Assembly: GCA_963790585.1 (NCBI GenBank)
Contig: CAWBOY010000002.1
Location: 310,001-374,000 of the forward strand
Reading direction: 5' to 3'
DNA: 64,000 bases
Source of the DNA: CAWBOY01 sp963790585
Lineage (GTDB): Bacteria; Planctomycetota; Planctomycetia; Gemmatales; Gemmataceae
Shown here: positions 9,382 to 17,914 of the stretch, piece after piece
How the letters are laid out: each line of letters begins with the position of its first letter
How positions within the stretch are numbered: the stretch's first letter is position 1
Translations under genes and position numbers: made by a program
Notes under the pieces: model-generated
Database searches by the model: none
What the model saw: only the letters and a program-made list of their open reading frames with translations
Told to the model about the DNA's origin: nothing

Positions 9382-10698
9382 ATGAGCCTAACACCTCCCG
9401 ATACGGTTCGGAAACTCCAGGAGACGTTGCATGCCAAAGCGAAGAGAGCACCCACCTATCGGTTCTATGCGTTGTACGACAAGGTGTACCGGGCCGATGT
9501 GCTGGGCCATGCGTACCTGTGCTGTGCCGCTAACGACGGCGCGGCGGGGGTGGATGGCCAGACGTTCACGGACATCGAGGAGTACGGGCTGGACCGTTGG
9601 CTGGGTGAACTGACGGAAGAACTCCGAAACAAAGCGTATCGCCCGCAAGCAGTCCGACGGGTGTACATACCGAAGTCGGATGGCAAACAGCGACCGTTGG
9701 GCATTCCAACGATCCGCGACCGTGTCGTGCAGATGGCTGTGTTGCTCGTCTTGGAGCCGATCTTCGAGGCGGACTTGCAGCCGGAACAATTTGCTTATCG
9801 GCAAGGCCGAAGCGCTCTGGACGCGATCGAGCAAGTCCAGACGTTGCTAGACAACGGGCATACGGAGATTGTCGATGCGGACTTGAGTGGGTACTTCGAT
9901 AGCATCCCCCACGCCGAGTTAATGGCATCGGTGAGCCGACGGCTTAGTGACGGGCTACTACTGGCCCTGATCAAAAGCTGGTTGGAGGCACCGGTGGAAG
10001 ACCTTGGAGATCGTGGGGACAAGCGTCGAACGACTCGCAACAAGGACGAGGGACGCGGCACCCCGCAAGGGGGCGTGCTCTCGCCGCTGCTGGCGAATCT
10101 CTACATGCGTCGCTTCGTGCTGGGCTGGAAGACAAACGGGCATGCCAATCGTCTTGAGGCGCGTATCGTCAATTATGCGGACGACTTTGTGATCTGCTGC
10201 CGTGGTACGGCTCTTGAAGCCGAGGCGGTGATGCGGCGCATGATGTCGAAGCTGCGGTTGACGGTGAACGAGACGAAGACCCGGGTTTGCCGCTTGCCGG
10301 ACGAGACGTTTTCGTTTTTGGGTTACACGTTCGGTCGGAACTGGTCGCCGAAGACGGGGCGTAGCTACATCGGTCCCCGTCCGGCCGTCAAGAAGATCCA
10401 CGGGATCTGTGAGGTGATCCGCGATCAGACCAGCCGAACGTGGCAGTGGTTGTCTTGCCGGGCGTTAATAACTCGCGTCAACAGCCGACTGGTGGGCTGG
10501 GCGAACTATTTTTGTCTTGGTAACACGGCCCCGGCCATGCAGCAGGTGATGGCGCACACCTGTCAACGGCTCCGTCAGTGGCTGGGTCGGAAGCACCGCG
10601 TGCAGGGTACGGCCCGACAGTGTTATTCGGATCGTTACCTGCGTGAGGACCTGGGATTAGTGTGGCTTCCAGGGCGACCGCGACCTCGCGTCTTGTGA
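9382..10698 (+). CDS. ltrA: Group II intron reverse transcriptase/maturase
   Basis: 438 residues from the ATG at 9382, preceded by AGGAG at 9369-9373. RT motifs are visible in order: an N-terminal RT0-like region, RRVYIPKSDGKQRPLGIPTIRDR (about 92-114), FAYRQGRSALDAI (137-149), DADLSGYFDSIPH (165-177), RGTPQGGVLSPLLANLYM (225-242), and the catalytic YADD at 265-268. The maturase (X) domain follows, with LGYTFGRNW and WANYFCLGN. There is no HNH endonuclease domain, so mobility would use nicks made at forks, as for class C introns. The frame is intact, unlike many neighbouring genes, and all key residues are present, so the intron may be active. Confidence 0.93.
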   Translation: MSLTPPDTVRKLQETLHAKAKRAPTYRFYALYDKVYRADVLGHAYLCCAANDGAAGVDGQTFTDIEEYGLDRWLGELTEELRNKAYRPQAVRRVYIPKSDGKQRPLGIPTIRDRVVQMAVLLVLEPIFEADLQPEQFAYRQGRSALDAIEQVQTLLDNGHTEIVDADLSGYFDSIPHAELMASVSRRLSDGLLLALIKSWLEAPVEDLGDRGDKRRTTRNKDEGRGTPQGGVLSPLLANLYMRRFVLGWKTNGHANRLEARIVNYADDFVICCRGTALEAEAVMRRMMSKLRLTVNETKTRVCRLPDETFSFLGYTFGRNWSPKTGRSYIGPRPAVKKIHGICEVIRDQTSRTWQWLSCRALITRVNSRLVGWANYFCLGNTAPAMQQVMAHTCQRLRQWLGRKHRVQGTARQCYSDRYLREDLGLVWLPGRPRPRVL

Positions 10699-10724
10699 GC
10701 GAACGCATGAGTTACCTTGTCCGA

Positions 10725-10757
10725 GAGCCGGATGCCTTAATAGGGCCCGTCCGGTTC
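10725..10757 (+). ncRNA. Group II intron domain V
   Basis: GAGCCGGATGCC pairs with GGGCCCGTCCGGTTC around an internal loop. The hairpin has the expected length of about 33-34 bases and an AGC near its 5' side, the catalytic triad position. It lies 26 bases after the maturase stop codon. Confidence 0.75.
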
Positions 10758-10925
10758 GACGAGCGGGAAGTGGAAACGGGGCATGGCCGGGAGATTGAGG
10801 CACCGGCCAACGAAAGGGCCGGATACCGCTGGACTCGACCTAAACCACCGCGCCACTTCTCGACTCTACTTCGGATAGGCTCTTAACTTGATGCCTATGG
10901 GGTGAAGTAAGATCAGTCCTCGATA

Positions 10926-10931
10926 TATAAT
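10926..10931 (+). promoter_or_regulatory. Possible -10 box (TATAAT) upstream of cimA
   Basis: A perfect TATAAT occurs 84 bases before the cimA start. The hexamer 17 bases upstream (10903-10908, TGAAGT) is a poor -35 match, so this is only a candidate. It lies just downstream of the remnant of the dispersed repeat. Confidence 0.3.
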
Positions 10932-11014
10932 AAGACTGTAGCCTGACGCAGCCCTGCTTCGAAAAACAAGCCTCGCGGGCCTTGGTCGCGACGCAAGATC
11001 GTTGTGCGAGTATC

Positions 11015-12577
11015 ATGACGCGCATTCACATTTATGACACGACGTTACGCGACGGCAGTCAGGGCGAGGGCGTAAACTTCTCTCTCCAGGACAAGCTCAA
11101 GATCACCGCGCGACTCGACGAGCTGGGGGTCGATTACATCGAGGGCGGCTACCCTCTCTCGAATCCCAAAGATTTTGAATATTTCCAAGCCCTCTCTGCC
11201 CTAAAGCTCCGTCATGCGCAGGTCGCGGCTTTTGGCATGACGCGCCGCAAAGGAGTCAAGCCGAGCGAAGATACCTGTCTCAAGGCACTTCTCGATGCTA
11301 ACACGTCGCTCGTCACCATCGTCGGCAAGACCTGGGACCTGCATGTCCGCGAAGTCATCGGCACAACGCTCGAAGAAAACCTGCTGATGATCGGCGATTC
11401 GGTGGCCTATTGCAAATCGGCCGGCCGCGAAGTCTTCTACGACGCCGAGCATTTTTTCGATGGCTATCGAGCTAACCCCGAATACGCTCTTCAAACGCTG
11501 AAGACCGCGGAGGCAGCTGGCGCAGCGGTCGTGATTCTGTGTGACACCAACGGCGGCACTCTGCCTGAAGAGATCGCGGCAATAGTCGCGGTCGTGAAGC
11601 GACATTTGCGTGTTGATCTGGGAATTCATTGCCACAATGATTGCGACGTCGCCGTGGCCAACACGCTCGCGGCGGTCGCCCAGGGGGCAACGCAGGTTCA
11701 AGGGACAATCAATGGAATCGGTGAGCGTTGTGGCAACGTCGATCTCGTCAGCGTCATCGCCAATCTGGTGGTCAAACGCGGCTACGACGTGCTATTTACC
11801 GGAAGTGTCGGCCGCCTTACCGAGGTTTCGCGATACGTCTACGAAACCGCCAATATGAATTTTCGATCGAGCCAGCCATTCGTCGGCGCCAGCGCATTCG
11901 CACACAAGGGCGGAATGCACACCCACGCTGTCGCTCGCCTTAGTTCGAGCTACGAACATATCGACCCCACGATCGTGGGCAATGAACGGCGGATTTTGGT
12001 AAGCGAATTGTCCGGCCAGGCGACAATTCTGACCAAGACTGCGCGATATCAGCTCACCAATAATAAGCCGTTGATGCAAAAGATACTCGCGCGCGTGCAG
12101 GATCTGGAAAACGCGGGTTACGAGTTCGAGGCTGCGGAAGCGTCGTTTGACCTTCTGGTACGCAAAGAGGCGGGCCTCTACCAGCCGTGGTTCGAGCGGG
12201 CGTCGTACCGCGTCAATATCGAGACATTCCACGATGGTGTTCCGATCACCGAAGCGACCGTGAAAGTAAAAGTAGCCGGGCGGACGATGCACACGGTAAG
12301 TGAGGGGGACGGCCCGGTGAACGCTCTGGACGGGGCATTGCGGAAGGCTTTGCTTTCGACCTACCCGCGCCTCGGGGAGATGCATCTCGACGATTATAAA
12401 GTGCGCGTCGTGAATGCCCGCGCGGAGACAGCCGCACGGGTGCGCGTCGTGATCACCTGGCGCGACGGTGACACCCTCTGGGCTACCGTTGGTGTGAGCG
12501 AAAATATCATCGAAGCGTCGTGGCTGGCCCTTGCGGATTCCTTTGAGTACAAGCTATTCAAAGACAGCGGCTTGTAG
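11015..12577 (+). CDS. cimA: (R)-citramalate synthase, CimA type
   Basis: 520 residues, starting at the ATG at 11015 so that the protein opens MTRIHIYDTTLRDGSQGEGVN, the canonical start of this family. It condenses acetyl-CoA with pyruvate to (R)-citramalate, the threonine-independent entry to isoleucine synthesis. The HMGL-like TIM barrel shows the DTTLRDG metal and substrate motif, YIEGGYPLSNPKD, and the HxHND metal site (GIHCHNDCDVAVANTLAA). The C-terminal part (from about residue 370) is a LeuA-type regulatory domain (YRVNIETFHDG, EATVKVKVAG, GPVNALDGALRKAL). Sequence flavour is that of the TIGR00977 CimA branch rather than LeuA. The frame is intact. Confidence 0.9.
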   Translation: MTRIHIYDTTLRDGSQGEGVNFSLQDKLKITARLDELGVDYIEGGYPLSNPKDFEYFQALSALKLRHAQVAAFGMTRRKGVKPSEDTCLKALLDANTSLVTIVGKTWDLHVREVIGTTLEENLLMIGDSVAYCKSAGREVFYDAEHFFDGYRANPEYALQTLKTAEAAGAAVVILCDTNGGTLPEEIAAIVAVVKRHLRVDLGIHCHNDCDVAVANTLAAVAQGATQVQGTINGIGERCGNVDLVSVIANLVVKRGYDVLFTGSVGRLTEVSRYVYETANMNFRSSQPFVGASAFAHKGGMHTHAVARLSSSYEHIDPTIVGNERRILVSELSGQATILTKTARYQLTNNKPLMQKILARVQDLENAGYEFEAAEASFDLLVRKEAGLYQPWFERASYRVNIETFHDGVPITEATVKVKVAGRTMHTVSEGDGPVNALDGALRKALLSTYPRLGEMHLDDYKVRVVNARAETAARVRVVITWRDGDTLWATVGVSENIIEASWLALADSFEYKLFKDSGL

Positions 12578-12607
12578 AAGCGGCTCGCTCCAAGGCGGAG
12601 GCACCCA

Positions 12608-13639
12608 ATGAGTACGACCACGCAACAACCACCCAAAAGCGACGCAGCGGATGGCGATCCGTTTCGTCTGGGGCGACGCTATGTCCGCCATAAGAAGGAC
12701 GACGGCACGGAGTGGGTCGAACAGGTGCCATTGACCGAGAGGGACTTGCTCTTTCCCCAGGAGGGCGATGAAGTCATGCACGTTGACGCCCACTCGCGCA
12801 TCCTGTTTTACCTGTACATGATCCTTTGCCATCAGCTCCGCGACAGAAACGATGCGAAAGTGCTGTTCGATCATCGGGTCGACTTCGGGATCGATGGGGT
12901 CGAACCGCTCGGGCCTGATTTGAGTGTGTTTTTCAACCTACCCGATTGGGACGTGAAACGCGGCACGTTGGACGTCGCTGCATGGAACGCAGTAGCGCAG
13001 CTTGTGATCGAAACGACCTCACCGGATACGCGCAAGAACGATCTTGGCATCAAAGTCGATTTTTACGAACGTGCCGAGGTTCCTTACTACGCCATCATCG
13101 ACCTTTACGGTGGGGACAACGGCGACCGATCCGAGTTAATTGGCTACCGCCGTACGCCGGTCGGCTATGCTCTGGATGAACCCGACGAACGCGGCTGGCT
13201 CTGGTTGGAACCGCTTGGTCTCTGGCTGGGACTCGATGGAATTTGGGCTGTCTTATATGACACCGATGGTCATCGGCTCGGAAATTATGACGAGGCTGTG
13301 GAATCGGCGCAGATAGCGTTGAAGGAGTATCTGGAAGAAAAACAAGCACATGAAAATACCGAGCGGCAGTTAAAAGACGCCGAGCGGAAGTTAGAAGATA
13401 CCGAGCAGCAGTTAGAAAACACCGAGCAGCAGTTAGAAAACACCGAGCAGCAATTAGAAAACACCGAGCAGCAGTTAGAAGATGCTGAGCGGCAACTAAA
13501 GGAACAAATCGCGGCAAAGTTACTTGCGGAAGAGAATGCAAAGAAAGAGGCCCACTTACGTGCCGAGTTCGAGGCTCGCCTTCGGCAAGTCGAGGCAGAA
13601 CTTTCACGCCGGCCCCCTTCAGCGAATGGCAAGAGCTGA
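12608..13639 (+). CDS. Uma2-family (DUF820) nuclease-fold protein with heptad-repeat coiled coil
   Basis: 343 residues, start preceded by GGAGG. The Uma2 domain has a PD-(D/E)XK fold. Visible parts are GDEVMHVDAHSRILFYL, GPDLSVFFNL with the PD aspartate, LVIETTSPDTRKNDLGIKVDFYERAEVPYYAIID with the ExT part of the active site, and a WLGLDGIWAVLYDTDG end. From residue 240 the protein is a coiled coil of seven-residue units (LENTEQQ, LKDAERK). Uma2 genes are highly amplified in planctomycetes and cyanobacteria, and their biological role is unknown. A shortened copy of this gene follows directly. Confidence 0.85.
   Translation: MSTTTQQPPKSDAADGDPFRLGRRYVRHKKDDGTEWVEQVPLTERDLLFPQEGDEVMHVDAHSRILFYLYMILCHQLRDRNDAKVLFDHRVDFGIDGVEPLGPDLSVFFNLPDWDVKRGTLDVAAWNAVAQLVIETTSPDTRKNDLGIKVDFYERAEVPYYAIIDLYGGDNGDRSELIGYRRTPVGYALDEPDERGWLWLEPLGLWLGLDGIWAVLYDTDGHRLGNYDEAVESAQIALKEYLEEKQAHENTERQLKDAERKLEDTEQQLENTEQQLENTEQQLENTEQQLEDAERQLKEQIAAKLLAEENAKKEAHLRAEFEARLRQVEAELSRRPPSANGKS
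13357..13503 (+). repeat. 21-bp tandem repeat encoding coiled-coil heptads
   Basis: Seven in-phase 21-bp units of the pattern ACCGAGCAGCAGTTAGAAAA encode successive heptads in the Uma2 C-terminus. The central copies are almost identical and the outer ones diverged (AAAGAC, GAAGAT variants), which suggests recent expansion by slippage. Unit-number changes keep the frame and simply lengthen the coil. Confidence 0.85.
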
Positions 13640-13681
13640 ACTTGGGCTCTGCAGCGGCCCGCTCCTAAGCGGAGGAACCCA

Positions 13682-13906
13682 ATGAGTACGACCCCGCAGC
13701 AACCAAACAAAAGCGACGCAGCGGACGGCGATCCGTTTCGGCTGGGGAGGCGTTATCTCCGTTATAAGAAGGACGAGCGGCAGTTAAAAGAAGTGATCGC
13801 GGCAAAGCTACGCGCGAATGGTATAGTCGCCGAGATAAATGCGTGCCTTCGTCAAGTGGAGGCAGAGATTTCACGCCTACCTCCTTCAGCGAATGGCACA
13901 GGTTGA
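13682..13906 (+). pseudogene. Internally deleted copy of the upstream Uma2 gene
   Basis: 74 residues. The first 30 (MSTTPQQPNKSDAADGDPFRLGRRY...) nearly repeat the start of the 12608 gene, including the same upstream GGAGGAACCCA leader. The remainder (DERQLKEVIAAKLRANG... LRQVEAEISRLPPSANG) repeats its C-terminal end. The whole nuclease domain and most of the coiled coil are missing in frame. It is either a remnant of a tandem duplication or a small expressed protein; the preserved ribosome-binding site leaves the second option open. Confidence 0.8.
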
Positions 13907-13973
13907 ACCCGGGCGCCGTTAGGTTGTCTGGTAAGTCGAGAGGATCTCGATTCGATAAAGGACGCGAGAACTT

Positions 13974-16906
13974 ATGGTGACCGAACTGGCGAAGCAGTAC
14001 GACCCCAAGGAAGCTCAGCAGCGCTGGCTGAGCTTTTGGGACGAGCGTGGCTATTTTCACAGCACACCGCGAGCCGACCGCAAGCCGTATTGCGTCGTGA
14101 TCCCGCCGCCGAACGTCACCGGCGCCCTCCACATGGGCCATGCTCTCAACAACACTCTCCAAGACGTTCTTATCCGCTGGCGGCGAATGCAGGGTTTTGA
14201 AGCGCTCTATATGCCCGGCACCGATCACGCCGGAATTGCCACCCAAGCGGTGGTCGAGCGTCGCATCCGAGAAGAAGAGAAGAAGACGCGCCATGACCTT
14301 GGTCGAGAAGAACTCGTCAAGCGCATCTGGAAATGGAAGGATCAATACGAGAAGCGGATTCTCGGCCAACTCAAGGAGCTAGGCTGTAGCTGCGACTGGC
14401 AACGCACGCGCTTCACCTTGGATGAAGTCTGTGCTCGGGCCGTGCGCGAGACCTTTTTCAAAATGTTCCGCGATGGTTATATCTATCGCGGCAAGCGTCT
14501 CGTGAATTGGGATACACAGCTTCAAACCTCCGTGGCCGACGACGAGACCTATGACGACACGATCAAAGGCGGCTTTTGGACGTTTAAGTATCCTGTGAAA
14601 GGTACAAGCGAGTTTATTCGCTTCTCGACGACGCGGCCCGAGACGATGTTGGGCGATTCAGCCGTAGCCGTGCATCCGGATGATCCGCGTTACCTGCACC
14701 TGATCGGCAAGACCGTGACCGTGGCCCTGATGGGTCGCGAAATCCCGATCGTGGCGGATGCTCAACTCGTCGACATGACGATGGGCACCGGCTGCGTGAA
14801 GGTGACGCCGGCGCACGACCGCTTTGACTATGATTGCGGCATCCGGCACAAACTGGCATTTATCAACATTCTCAACCCGGACGGAACAATCAACAAAGAA
14901 GGCGGCAAATATGCTGGCCTCGATCGTTTCGCCGCGCGGGAGCAAGTCGTGGTGGACATGGAGGCCCTTGGCCTCTTCGAGGGCTGCGAGGACCGCGAAA
15001 TCGCGATGAAATTCAGCGATCGAAGCAAGACGCCGATCGAGCCGTATCTGTCCGATCAGTGGTTTGTGAAGATGGGCGACCGCAACGATGGCCGGGCCGG
15101 CCTTGCCCAGTCCGCGATGGACGCCGTGACATCGGGTCGAGTGAAGATTCATCCGGAACGCTATGCGAGCAATTATCTCAATTGGCTGGCGGAGAAGCGC
15201 GACTGGTGCATCAGCCGCCAACTTTGGTGGGGCCACCGCATCGCGGTCTGGTATGCTGCGCTGTCCCGAAGAGGAATTAACGCGCAGCCTTCGGCAATCT
15301 GCCTGACGTGACGTGGCAACGCGATGACGAAAATGGACAATGGCTCTTGTGCGCCGTTGACCGATCTGAAGGCGGACGCTCTCGGGCCGAACTATCCGCT
15401 GATCCACGAAACCGACGTCCTCGATACCTGGTTCAGCTCCGCCCTTTGGCCACACTCGACCTTGGGCTGGCCGGAAGCGACCCCGGAGCTCGAAGTACTA
15501 TTATCCAACTGCGACGCTGGTCACGAGCCGCGACATAATCAGTCTTTGGGTCGCGCGCATGGTGTTGACCGGGTTATACAACCTCGGAGATGTGCCATTC
15601 CGCGATGTCTATATCCACACCAAGATGCTCGATGGTTTCGGCGAGACTATGAGCAAGACCAAAGGTAACGGCATCGACCCGCTCGACATCATCGAACGCT
15701 ATGGCACCGACGCGCTCCGCTTCGTCATGGTGTTTATCGCCACCGAGACTCAAGACAGCAAGATGCCTGTCTCCAATGTCTGCCCGCATTGCGATACGCT
15801 CGTGTCCGTCAAGCAAGAACACATGTATATGCGGACGAAGAAGGTCACTTGCCCGGAGTGCAAAAAGGCCTTTCGCCCGGGCGGCCCTTGGCCCGCGCCT
15901 GACCCTGAGCTGCCAACCGCGAAGCAAGCATCTGATCGTTTTGACATTGGACGTAACTTTGCCAATAAGCTCTGGAACGCATCGCGGTTTTTATTGCTCA
16001 ATCTCGAAGACTACACGCCAGGCCCGATCCGGATCGAGGAATTGCCAATCGAAGACCGCTGGATCTTGAGCCGATTGGCGACGACAACCGCGGCGATGAC
16101 CGACCAGTTGTCCGGTTTCCGATTCAGCGAGTGTGCTCGGTCAATCTACGATTTCACATGGTCGGAGTTCTGCGACTGGTACCTGGAAATGAGCAAGGGG
16201 CGGCTCAAGGATGAAGCGGGCCGCGCAACAGCTCAACGCGTGCTCATTGGTATACTTGACGCGATCCTTCGACTCGTGCAGCCGATCATGCCCTTTTTGG
16301 CCGAGTCAGTGTGGCAGGCGCTAGCCGAGACAGTCCCAGTACGCGGCTTGCCAAATCCACAGTCGGCGGCCGAAAGCGTCGTGATTGCACCGTGGCCCGA
16401 ATTTCCGGTGGCCTGGCAAGACCAGGCGATGGAAACGCGGCGTGGCCCGTATGCAGGAACTGGTGCGCGGCCTACGCGAGGTTCGCAACCGCTATAGCAT
16501 CCATCCAACGATAGGCCTCAATGTCTGCGTGAGTTGTGCGCTGAACGTCGCTGAGGATTTCAAGGCTCTCGCCCCGTTTATCACCTCGCTTGGCGGCGTG
16601 GACAAGCTCGAGATTGGCCAAAATCTCAAGCGTCCGGCGCAGGCGGCGAGCCAGCTTAATCCGGATTTCGAGGCCTATGTCTCTCTCGTCGGACTGATCG
16701 ACGTCGCCAAGGAGACCGACCGGCTCGAGAAACAGCTAGCCGAGAAACTCAAACACCTGCAAGCCACGCGCGGCAAATTGGGAAACGCCAGCTTTGTCGA
16801 ACGAGCCCCCGCCGACGTCGTGCAACAGCAACGCGACCTCGTCGCCGATCTGCAAAATCAGATTAAAGCGCTCGAAGACAATTTGAGGGAACTCAAAGGG
16901 GGCTAA
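13974..16906 (+). CDS. valS: Valyl-tRNA synthetase, frameshifted at about five places
   Basis: About 975 residues in several frames that together give a complete ValRS. Landmarks in order: PPPNVTGALHMGHAL (HIGH-type site), the CP1 editing domain (STTRPETMLGD, HDRFDYD), the WWGHRIAVWY strand, WFSSALWPHSTLGWPE, SRDIISLWVARMV, the KMSKS loop in the form TMSKTKGNG, an anticodon-binding domain, and a C-terminal coiled coil (RLEKQLAEKLKHLQATRGKLGN). A CPHC...CPEC zinc-ribbon-like insert follows the KMSKS region (about 15780-15870). Frame changes lie near 15255, 15290, 15355, 15500 and 16440. Each fragment is fully family-like, so the breaks look like sequence errors. The enzyme charges tRNA-Val in the cytoplasm. 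Confidence 0.93.
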
Positions 16907-16976
16907 TCGCGTTCGTTGGGCTCATTGATCGAGAATTATTTATCATCAATTTGATTCAGCCAAATAGGGGAGAATT

Positions 16977-17870
16977 GTGATTCGCACCAAGGGAGAAATG
17001 TTCGCCGGCGTGACGGTTGCTCTGGTAACGCCTTTCAAGAATGGCGATGTCGATTTCAGCGCTTTGAAGCGGCTGGTCGAATGGCATGTGGAACAGGGAA
17101 CGGATTGCCTGGCGCCGGTCGGCACGACGGGCGAGTCGCCGACGCTCGATCATGACGAACACGAGCGCGTCATCAACGCGGTCACCGAGCAGGCGCGCGG
17201 CCGCATCAAGGTGATGCCGGGCACAGGCTCGAACAGCACCCGCGAGGCGATTCGGCTGACCAAGGCCGCCAAGAAGGCTGGTGCCAATGGCGCCCTCATG
17301 GTCGGCCCCTATTACAATAAGCCCACTCAAGAGGGTTATTACCGCCATTTCGCCGCCGTAGCTGAGGCGGTGGATCTGCCGATCGTCCTTTACAACATTC
17401 CCGGGCGGACAGGCTCAAATATGTTGCCGGAAACAATTGCGCGGCTCGCCGAGGTACCGACCATCGTCGCCGTCAAGGAGGCGACCGGATCGCTCGATCA
17501 GGCCTCGCAAATCGCGGCCCTGTGCAACATCACCATTCTCAGTGGCGACGACAGCCTGACTTTGCCTCTCATGAGCATCGGCGGCCGAGGCGTTGTCTCT
17601 GTCGTCGGCAACATCGTGCCGCGCGATCTCAAAGCCCTCGTGACTGCGTTCGACAAGGGCGACACAGCCGAGGCGCTCAATTGGCATCGCAAGCTATTTC
17701 CGTTGTGTCGAGACATGCTTGGCGTCGCCACGAATCCGATCCCGCTCAAGGCCGCCATGAAGTTGTTGGGCCGCGATACCGGCGAAATGCGACTGCCGCT
17801 CACACCACTCGACTCGGCGGGCGAGGCCAAAGTTGCGCAGACATTGAAGGCCTATGGGTTGATGGCATAA
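16977..17870 (+). CDS. dapA: 4-hydroxy-tetrahydrodipicolinate synthase
   Basis: 297 residues with an intact frame. The GTG at 16977 is preferred because AGGGGAG lies five bases upstream; an ATG seven codons later is an alternative. The protein condenses pyruvate with aspartate semialdehyde in lysine and diaminopimelate synthesis. Catalytic residues are all present: K167 (VAVKEATG, Schiff base), Y139 and R144 (LYNIPGRTG), and T50/T51 (GTTGES), each about six positions from the E. coli residues K161, Y133, R138 and T44/T45. It stands alone, between valS and rarD. Confidence 0.94.
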   Translation: MIRTKGEMFAGVTVALVTPFKNGDVDFSALKRLVEWHVEQGTDCLAPVGTTGESPTLDHDEHERVINAVTEQARGRIKVMPGTGSNSTREAIRLTKAAKKAGANGALMVGPYYNKPTQEGYYRHFAAVAEAVDLPIVLYNIPGRTGSNMLPETIARLAEVPTIVAVKEATGSLDQASQIAALCNITILSGDDSLTLPLMSIGGRGVVSVVGNIVPRDLKALVTAFDKGDTAEALNWHRKLFPLCRDMLGVATNPIPLKAAMKLLGRDTGEMRLPLTPLDSAGEAKVAQTLKAYGLMA

Positions 17871-17914
17871 GGGTTGGAAGTGGCAATCCCGGCTTGCCCG
17901 GGTGCTAGATTTGG

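Larger units (their letters stand above)
8878..10869 (+). mobile_element. Group II intron, 1992 bp, inserted in the MITE right arm
   Basis: The intron starts with GTGCGCC, matching the GUGYG 5' consensus, and ends ...CTCTAC, matching the AY 3' consensus. The ends are fixed independently because removing 8878-10869 restores the MITE palindrome exactly. About 500 bases of structured 5' RNA (domains I-III) precede the reverse transcriptase gene in domain IV, and a domain V hairpin follows at 10725-10757. Insertion directly behind a stem followed by TTT is the habit of class IIC introns, which target terminator-like hairpins. Confidence 0.92.
8798..10882. mobile_element. Palindromic MITE (93 bp without intron), TSD TTA, split by the group II intron
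   Basis: The left arm 8798-8830 begins GAGCCTATCCGAAAAAGGGG. The right arm is split: 8858-8877 ends CCCCTTT and 10870-10882 continues TTCGGATAGGCTC. Joined across the intron they form a perfect 33-bp inverted repeat with the left arm, enclosing a 27-base centre with a small CCCTTCGGG hairpin. A 3-base TTA is present on both sides (8795-8797 and 10883-10885), consistent with target-site duplication. GAGCC ends and a 3-bp TSD resemble IS5-family elements (IS1031/IS427 groups), from which this non-coding element may derive. Confidence 0.85.
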
